In this document: in pieces, positions 58,890 to 64,000 of the stretch
How positions within the stretch are numbered: position 1 is the first letter of the stretch
Layout of the letters: the number at the start of each line of letters is the position of its first letter
Origin: Paenibacillus sp. JQZ6Y-1
Lineage (GTDB): Bacteria; Bacillota; Bacilli; Paenibacillales; Paenibacillaceae
NCBI RefSeq assembly: GCF_040719145.1
Contig: NZ_JBFDUZ010000004.1
Coordinates: 248,001 to 312,000 of the forward strand
Length of the DNA: 64,000 nt
Direction of reading: 5' to 3'
The notes under the pieces: generated by a model
Told to the model about the DNA's origin: nothing
Databases searched by the model: none
What the model saw: the letters and a program-made list of their open reading frames with translations, nothing else
Made by a program: the position numbers and the translations under genes

Positions 58890-60674
58890 TTAAAAGGTTG
58901 TAAAGCCCAGAATGAGCTGTAGGCGATACGCGATGTCTTTGAGCCAAGTGGTGTCTTCCTGATAATCGCTAAGCGGTACGGTGTATTGTTCGCCATCATT
59001 GTTCCACAGCATATTGAAATAGCTGTTTACTTCGCGCATCAACGGATCGTCGCCTGGAGCGGAAATCCAGAGATCATTTTCCAAATTGTAATCCTTGAGA
59101 TTACGTGGAGTGAAGTTGGATGAACCGCCGATGATCAGATCGTCGCTTTTGGCGGAATCAATATACATCAGCTTGGTATGGTATTGCTCGTCCGTCGTAT
59201 TGTACCAGCGAATGCCGATATTACCACCGGATTTCTCGTTTAGCTCGGCAGCTACGGGACGGTTAGGAATCCCGATTTTATCCTGTCCAAACGCATTCTG
59301 GTTCGGATCGAGAATGAGTTGAATATGGACGCCGCGCTGCGACGCATTCAGCAGCTCGCTAGTGACCTGCTTGTCGGCGAGGTAGAACATGCCCATCCAG
59401 AGGGTATCGCCCTTTTCGGTAGAACGAATTGCTTCTAGCAGACGGTCGTACACTTTGCCTTCGGTTACATATCGCAGCTGAATCGGACCGCTGCCTGTCC
59501 CATCGGCGGATGTACCGCTCGTATCACCGGAGTCATCGGTGGGTGGATCAAGCGTACTGCCATTCTGACCGGTACTGCTGCCATTGCTTGAGCCGGATGC
59601 AGAAGCGGTTGAAGTGGTTGCGGCGCTGGCTGTAGAGCCAGTATTGCTTGCTGCCGCGACCGCTGTGCCATCCGCATTGCCTGTCGATGGATTGCTGGCA
59701 ACTGCCGAATTGGTGGATAAGGTGTTCGACGAGGTATCACCTGTTCCTTGATTGTCGGCTGCTGTGGTGCTGCCGTTATAGGTCGGTAATTTGATATCAC
59801 TACCGGACAGATTGATGACCGCCTGTTCCGATTTGAGCAATTCGCCGATGATTGGACCTTGTACTTCAAATGCCACGTTGGAATTGTACGCGCTGGCATC
59901 ATGAATATTGCCCGTCGATACCATCGCGCTGCGGTCGGTAATGATCGCTTTGCGATGATTCGCTTTGACATTGATTAGCTTCAGATACGAACGGAAGGTC
60001 ATATCGGGACCGGATGTTGCCATCGCATTGGGAATCGTGCCTTTACCTTCTTGACCGAACCATTGGAAAAAGGTACGCCATACTGCCGAATACACTGGCG
60101 TTGAATCGCGCAACGGGTCGACATCGGTCATCACGACGCTGATGCCCGCTTGCTTTAATTGTTCCAGCAATGGATTCGGAGTGGAATTGTAATCAGTATT
60201 CACTTCATCCGTAATGAACACCATTTGCATGTCCGGCTTCTCCTTTTTACGCTGGATCAGCTTGTTCGCCAGCCCTTCGCTGAGCGAGGGGTACTTCTGA
60301 CCGTTATGTACATAGTTGTTGAACAGAAACATATCGATGACGACGTATTGGTTCGCTTCGTCGATCATCTTGAGCACACGCTCATAAATATGCCTTTTTT
60401 GGGTAAATCGGTCGCCTGATCCAGCGGCGGGATAGGTGAGATCGTAATAGAAATTCACATGATCCACGCTGTACACAGGGCTTTCATAAGACACGCCTGC
60501 GGGCAATGGCTTGTTTGTTTGGTAGATCATGACAGCAATCAGCCACAGCACCAACAGACCAAGCAAGATGCGGACGGTTGAGAGTCGCCAGCCGCTGCGC
60601 CGTTTCGGTTGATTTTTGTGGCGGCTAGAGCGTGAACTGTGCACGGGGGATGTATTTTCCGGGAATGCGCTCAT
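58890..60674 (-). CDS. Phospholipase-D-like membrane-anchored protein with Ser/Thr/Ala insert
   Basis: A 594-residue protein of the PLD superfamily. A basic N-terminus is followed by one membrane segment near residues 34-51 (ILLGLLVLWLIAVMIY), so the rest is probably outside. Both HKD motifs are present: NHRKAIITDRSAMVSTGN and YHTKLMYIDSAKSDDL then GGSSNF. Between the two halves (about residues 320-420) lies a low-complexity insert of Ser, Thr, Ala, Gly and Asp, like a cell-wall linker. It may be a phosphodiesterase or nuclease acting on envelope lipids or DNA. The start at 60674 follows AAAGGAG; a longer frame is unsupported. Confidence 0.85.
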   Translation of the reverse strand: MSAFPENTSPVHSSRSSRHKNQPKRRSGWRLSTVRILLGLLVLWLIAVMIYQTNKPLPAGVSYESPVYSVDHVNFYYDLTYPAAGSGDRFTQKRHIYERVLKMIDEANQYVVIDMFLFNNYVHNGQKYPSLSEGLANKLIQRKKEKPDMQMVFITDEVNTDYNSTPNPLLEQLKQAGISVVMTDVDPLRDSTPVYSAVWRTFFQWFGQEGKGTIPNAMATSGPDMTFRSYLKLINVKANHRKAIITDRSAMVSTGNIHDASAYNSNVAFEVQGPIIGELLKSEQAVINLSGSDIKLPTYNGSTTAADNQGTGDTSSNTLSTNSAVASNPSTGNADGTAVAAASNTGSTASAATTSTASASGSSNGSSTGQNGSTLDPPTDDSGDTSGTSADGTGSGPIQLRYVTEGKVYDRLLEAIRSTEKGDTLWMGMFYLADKQVTSELLNASQRGVHIQLILDPNQNAFGQDKIGIPNRPVAAELNEKSGGNIGIRWYNTTDEQYHTKLMYIDSAKSDDLIIGGSSNFTPRNLKDYNLENDLWISAPGDDPLMREVNSYFNMLWNNDGEQYTVPLSDYQEDTTWLKDIAYRLQLILGFTTF

Positions 60675-60862
60675 GTGGATACAGACTCCTTTCAATATAA
60701 GGGGGTGGCAATGCAAAGGAATCCGGTGCATATCCATCCTATCTAACCATATAACAACAAAGCCGCAGATTTGACGCAATCAATAGATAGTTAGCAAATT
60801 ATGAGGATATAGAATAGGTATGATATGGATCAAAAAGCAAGCAAAACTATGATAAACGGAGC

Positions 60863-60886
60863 AAATACTTGTATGAACAAGTATTT
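60863..60886. promoter_or_regulatory. Palindrome in the divergent PLD/carotenoid promoter region
   Basis: AAATACTTGT, four bases, ACAAGTATTT: a perfect 10-base dyad almost midway (about 180 bases) between the two divergent starts. A dimeric repressor or activator could act here. A direct repeat GGTGTT-N7-GGTGTT at 60953-60971 is closer to the carotenoid genes. The remaining bases of this 390-base gap show no gene. Confidence 0.6.
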
Positions 60887-61063
60887 ATGTGTTTCGCATG
60901 TTATGCGGATCGATGAGAATTGTGGAATATGTGTGACAGCGTGCTGGACAAGGTGTTCAAACGGGGTGTTAACTGTTTATATATAGCGTATGGGTAAATG
61001 GTTGCAATTTTAGCCTTTTGCACACCATACCAAACGATCTTAATTCGGAAAAAGGGGAATGTC

Positions 61064-62614
61064 ATGAAAGCGACTCAGTCTACCCGCAAAGCAGTTATCG
61101 TTGGAGCAGGACCGGGCGGACTTGCAGCAGCCATGCTGCTTGCCAGTCACGGGTACGAGGTGGATGTATTTGAGAAGCAGCCGGTGGTCGGCGGACGATC
61201 CGGCAGGCTGGAGCTAGGCGCGTATCGGTTTGACCGTGGCGCGACCTTTTTGATGATGCCGCATTTGATTGAAGAGTTGTTCAGTCTATCGGGACGTTCA
61301 CTGCACAACTATGTGAATATGCAGGAGCTTACACCGCTGTATAGTCTTCATTTTGGTGATACCGTGTTCAAGCCTTCGCGTAACCGTGAGGATACCGCAG
61401 CACAGATTGCAAAGCTGTTTCCCGGTAATGAAGACGGATATTATCGCTATTTGGAAGAGGAAGATGTGAAGCTGGATAAAGTGATGCCGCTGCTGCGTCG
61501 TCCGTTTGCAGGCTTGCTGGATTATATGCGTACTGATGTAATTCGTGCGCTGCCGAAGCTGCATCTGAACGATACGGTATATGGACGCTTGTCCAAGTAT
61601 TTTACCGATGAGCGGTTGAAGCAGGCATTTACATTCCAGTCCAAATATCTAGGGATGTCGGCATGGGATTGTCCGGGTACATTTACTATTTTGTCGTATT
61701 TGGAGCATCGTTATGGTTTATTCCATCCAGAAGGCGGCGTGCATGCCGTATTCGAAGCGATGGCAAAGGTGATCTCTGAACATGGTGGACGCGTACATAC
61801 AAGTAGAGGCGTACAACGCGTGCTGACCGAGAATGGGAAGACAACTGGCGTATTGCTGGATGATGGACAGCAGGTTATGGCAGATCATGTCGTGATCAAT
61901 GCCGATTTCGCTACTGCGATGAATCGCTTATTTGAGCCGGGTGTGCTGCGCAAATATGCACCAGAGAAGGTTGCGGCTAAAACGTATTCGTGTTCTGCTG
62001 CGATGCTCTATCTGGGAATTGATGGCGAGGTGGATCTGGATCATCATTCCGTCCATTTCTCGAATGATTACCATCAATACGTGGATGAAGTGACCAAGTT
62101 CAAAACATTGTCAGACGATCCATCCTTATACGTGCACAATCCGTCGCGACTTGATCCAACGCTAGCACCAGCGGGTAAGTCGGCGCTATATCTACTGATG
62201 CCGACCCCGAATCTAAGCGGCGAAACGGATTGGGAAGCCAAACGCGAGCAGGTACAGGAGCAGATGCTGAACCGCGCGGAGCAGATTCCGCAGCTGCAAG
62301 GGCTACGTAGTCGCATCGAGCAGTTGAAGCTGTTCACACCGCTGGATTGGGAACAGCAGCTGGATGTATATCAAGGCGCTGTATTTAATTTGACACACAA
62401 TCTGGGTCAAATGATGGCATTCCGTCCGCACAATCAATTTGAAGAAGTGGACAATGTATGGTTGGTCGGTGGCGGTACACATCCGGGCAGCGGCTTGCCG
62501 ACAATCTTCGAATCTGCACGCATTAGTACCGCACTGATCTTCAAGCAAGATGGCGTCACCCACAGCCATTCACAGGATGCTGCCAAGGTGCTTGCCGGAG
62601 CGGAGCCATCATGA
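61064..62614 (+). CDS. Phytoene/diapophytoene desaturase-like carotenoid enzyme
   Basis: A 516-residue FAD-dependent carotenoid desaturase of the CrtI/CrtN family. The N-terminal dinucleotide motif VIVGAGPGGLAAAMLLASHG is followed by EKQPVVGGRSGRL and FDRGATFLMMP, both typical. The C-terminal signature VGGGTHPGSGLPTIFESAR is the CrtI/CrtN family end motif. In Paenibacillus and Staphylococcus relatives the substrate is the C30 compound diapophytoene, but C40 is possible. The ATG at 61064 lies after AAAAAGGGGAATG; the longer frame is not supported. It overlaps the next gene by four bases (ATGA). Confidence 0.88.
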   Translation: MKATQSTRKAVIVGAGPGGLAAAMLLASHGYEVDVFEKQPVVGGRSGRLELGAYRFDRGATFLMMPHLIEELFSLSGRSLHNYVNMQELTPLYSLHFGDTVFKPSRNREDTAAQIAKLFPGNEDGYYRYLEEEDVKLDKVMPLLRRPFAGLLDYMRTDVIRALPKLHLNDTVYGRLSKYFTDERLKQAFTFQSKYLGMSAWDCPGTFTILSYLEHRYGLFHPEGGVHAVFEAMAKVISEHGGRVHTSRGVQRVLTENGKTTGVLLDDGQQVMADHVVINADFATAMNRLFEPGVLRKYAPEKVAAKTYSCSAAMLYLGIDGEVDLDHHSVHFSNDYHQYVDEVTKFKTLSDDPSLYVHNPSRLDPTLAPAGKSALYLLMPTPNLSGETDWEAKREQVQEQMLNRAEQIPQLQGLRSRIEQLKLFTPLDWEQQLDVYQGAVFNLTHNLGQMMAFRPHNQFEEVDNVWLVGGGTHPGSGLPTIFESARISTALIFKQDGVTHSHSQDAAKVLAGAEPS

Positions 62615-64000
62615 GCCGTCGGAAAAAGGTCGCCATCGTCGGCGGCGGAATCGGCGGATTAACGACCGCATTGCTGCTTAGTCAGCGTGGGGTGGACGTG
62701 ACGATCTTCGAGCAAAGCAACCGGCTGGGTGGTCGGATTGCTTTTGAAGAGCAGGATGGGATGCAGATTGATCAGGGACCGACAATTGTATTGCTGCCAG
62801 AGATGCTGCATGGCATTATGGAGGAAGCAGGCATTAGTCGTGACCGACTGCCATTGCTGGAATGTGATCCGTTGTACCGGATTCACTATACCGATGGACG
62901 CGTGATGACCAAGCATCGCGGGACGGAGCAGCAGACCGCGGAAGTGGAACGGCTGTTTCCGGGTGAAGGGGCTGGATTTGAGCGCTTTATGCGTGAGATG
63001 ACGCCACTCTTTCCGCGAGGACAGGCTTCATTTTTGGAACGTGATTTTCCGAATGCAGGCTCGTTCTTCTCGCGTAGCAATCTGGGCTTGATGCGTAGTC
63101 TACGCGCGTATCGCAATCTGAGCAGTGCTGCGGGATTGTATTTCCGTAATCCGCGTCTGCGGGAAGCGTATTCGTTGCAAAGTCTGTATATCGGTGGTAT
63201 CCCAGAGAAGTCACCGGGATTATACACGATGCTGCCGTATGCAGAACATGCCTTTGGTATCTGGATGCTCAAAGGCGGATATGGTGCGCTGCCACGGATT
63301 CTCGGCGAGGAATTGCATAATCGCGGTGTGAATATCCGGCTGAATTGTCCGGTGGAGCGCCTCGAAGTACGCAATGGTGTATGTATCGGTGTACAGGCAG
63401 ATGGAGAGCGATTGCCGTTTGATAGTGTGCTGTTCAATGGCGATTTTCCAGCGATTGATCAGCTGCTGGAGCATGCGCATCCGCCGCTCAAGCCACGCCG
63501 TCGTCCATTCCAACCGTCATCTGGTTGTGTGCTGATCTATGCAGGCACGAATCGGCGCTGGGATGATAAGCTGACACATCAATTCTTTTTGCCGGATGAT
63601 CTGAATCAAAGTCTGCGACAGACCTTCACACAACGGCAGTTGCCAACGCATCCGTCAGTATATGTATTCAATCCGACGGCGCTTGACGATGAAGCGGCTC
63701 CGCCCGGACGCAGTGTATTGTATTTCCTGATTCCAGTAACCGATGCAGAAGGCATCGCATGGGAACAAGATACGGAGGCACTGGTGGAGCAGGTACTAAA
63801 CAATGTAGAACAACGCGGCTGGACCGATCTTCGTGCTTCCATTGATTGGATGAAGGTACGTACACCGGCAGACGCTTTGCAAAGTGGATTGTACGGCGGT
63901 GGCAGCTTTGGGATTGCTCCGATTATCCGTCAATCCGGTGTGTATCGACCGCAGCCTCGTCCATTTCCGACCATTCGACGTCTATACGCGGTAGGTGCTT
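62611..64000 (+). CDS. Second carotenoid desaturase/oxidase-like gene, cut at the window end
   Basis: The start MSRRKKVAIVGGGIGGLTTA overlaps the previous stop (ATGA). At least 463 residues are read without a stop; the C-terminal motif and stop lie outside the window. FEQSNRLGGRIAFEEQDGMQ (split here) and QGPTIVLLPEMLHGIM are family features; FGIWMLKGGYGALPRIL corresponds to the conserved middle region. It is a paralogue of the preceding protein, probably a different step (CrtN against CrtP/CrtNb type, oxidising the end group). Coupled translation points to a carotenoid operon that continues beyond 64000. Confidence 0.85.
   Translation, partial: MSRRKKVAIVGGGIGGLTTALLLSQRGVDVTIFEQSNRLGGRIAFEEQDGMQIDQGPTIVLLPEMLHGIMEEAGISRDRLPLLECDPLYRIHYTDGRVMTKHRGTEQQTAEVERLFPGEGAGFERFMREMTPLFPRGQASFLERDFPNAGSFFSRSNLGLMRSLRAYRNLSSAAGLYFRNPRLREAYSLQSLYIGGIPEKSPGLYTMLPYAEHAFGIWMLKGGYGALPRILGEELHNRGVNIRLNCPVERLEVRNGVCIGVQADGERLPFDSVLFNGDFPAIDQLLEHAHPPLKPRRRPFQPSSGCVLIYAGTNRRWDDKLTHQFFLPDDLNQSLRQTFTQRQLPTHPSVYVFNPTALDDEAAPPGRSVLYFLIPVTDAEGIAWEQDTEALVEQVLNNVEQRGWTDLRASIDWMKVRTPADALQSGLYGGGSFGIAPIIRQSGVYRPQPRPFPTIRRLYAVGA

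Overview
The window looks like chromosomal DNA of a Paenibacillus-type Gram-positive (Bacillota, Paenibacillaceae). This rests on the strong AAGGAGG-type ribosome binding sites with frequent GTG and TTG starts, many hairpin-plus-T terminators, a roughly balanced base composition, and the gene set: KatA, a PerR-like regulator, a SigO/RsoA/YvrJ-like module, YtxH, DUF2164, paired SMR pumps and GlnRS. The genus is inferred from gene content; no rRNA or tRNA gene is visible to confirm it.

Layout. 0.1-8.98 kb holds a 2-hydroxycarboxylate transporter, a HupE-like/HXXEE-like membrane pair behind a TetR regulator, a YtxH stress protein, a manganese catalase, an AI-2E-family permease and an aldo/keto reductase. 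9.1-13.6 kb is a visibly AT-richer accessory island. It contains two near-identical pentapeptide-repeat genes and a third truncated copy, two remnants of an RHS/YD-repeat protein, a HEAT-repeat gene, a broken immunity-like ORF and two small genes of unknown function. One of the latter has a paralogue at 48.4 kb in a second small AT-rich patch. I read the island as a decayed and rearranged polymorphic-toxin locus with leftover accessory genes.

13.8-17.4 kb is a peroxide-response neighbourhood: a Fur-family PerR-like gene overlapped by a winged-helix regulator with a degenerate receiver, then katA. 17.9-20.6 kb has a secreted protein, a BlaI-type repressor, an M56 membrane protease and a DoxX protein; near-identical operators cover the -10 boxes of the blaI-like and doxX promoters. 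21-32.5 kb carries a chemoreceptor behind a SigD-like promoter, a pirin, a Tudor-like small protein, a ThuA-like protein, a phasin/ABC1-kinase pair, a SulP transporter and a DEAD-box helicase with a long Gly/Arg/Asn/Ser-rich tail.

32.6-33.6 kb is the most distinctive block: yvrJ-like and split sigma factor (sigO/rsoA-like) genes, transcribed divergently from two promoters that share one 15-base element and exactly the same spacing. Next come paired DMT exporters, glutaminase, a Fur-boxed siderophore ABC transporter without a binding protein, an NADH oxidase behind three Rex-like operators, a formate/nitrite channel, a soluble hybrid histidine kinase, MFS and GNAT genes, glutaminyl-tRNA synthetase, mobA and a TorD-like chaperone behind an Fnr-like site, a PfkB kinase, a TetR-controlled SMR pair, a phospholipase-D-like protein, and the start of a carotenoid operon with two phytoene-desaturase-like genes, the second cut by the window end.

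How the parts connect: several loci deal with oxygen, redox and metals (two catalases, PerR-like/Fur sites, Rex/Fnr-like sites, NADH oxidase, formate/nitrite channel, MobA/TorD), which fits a facultative anaerobe. Functions are assigned by reading protein motifs; no database search was possible.
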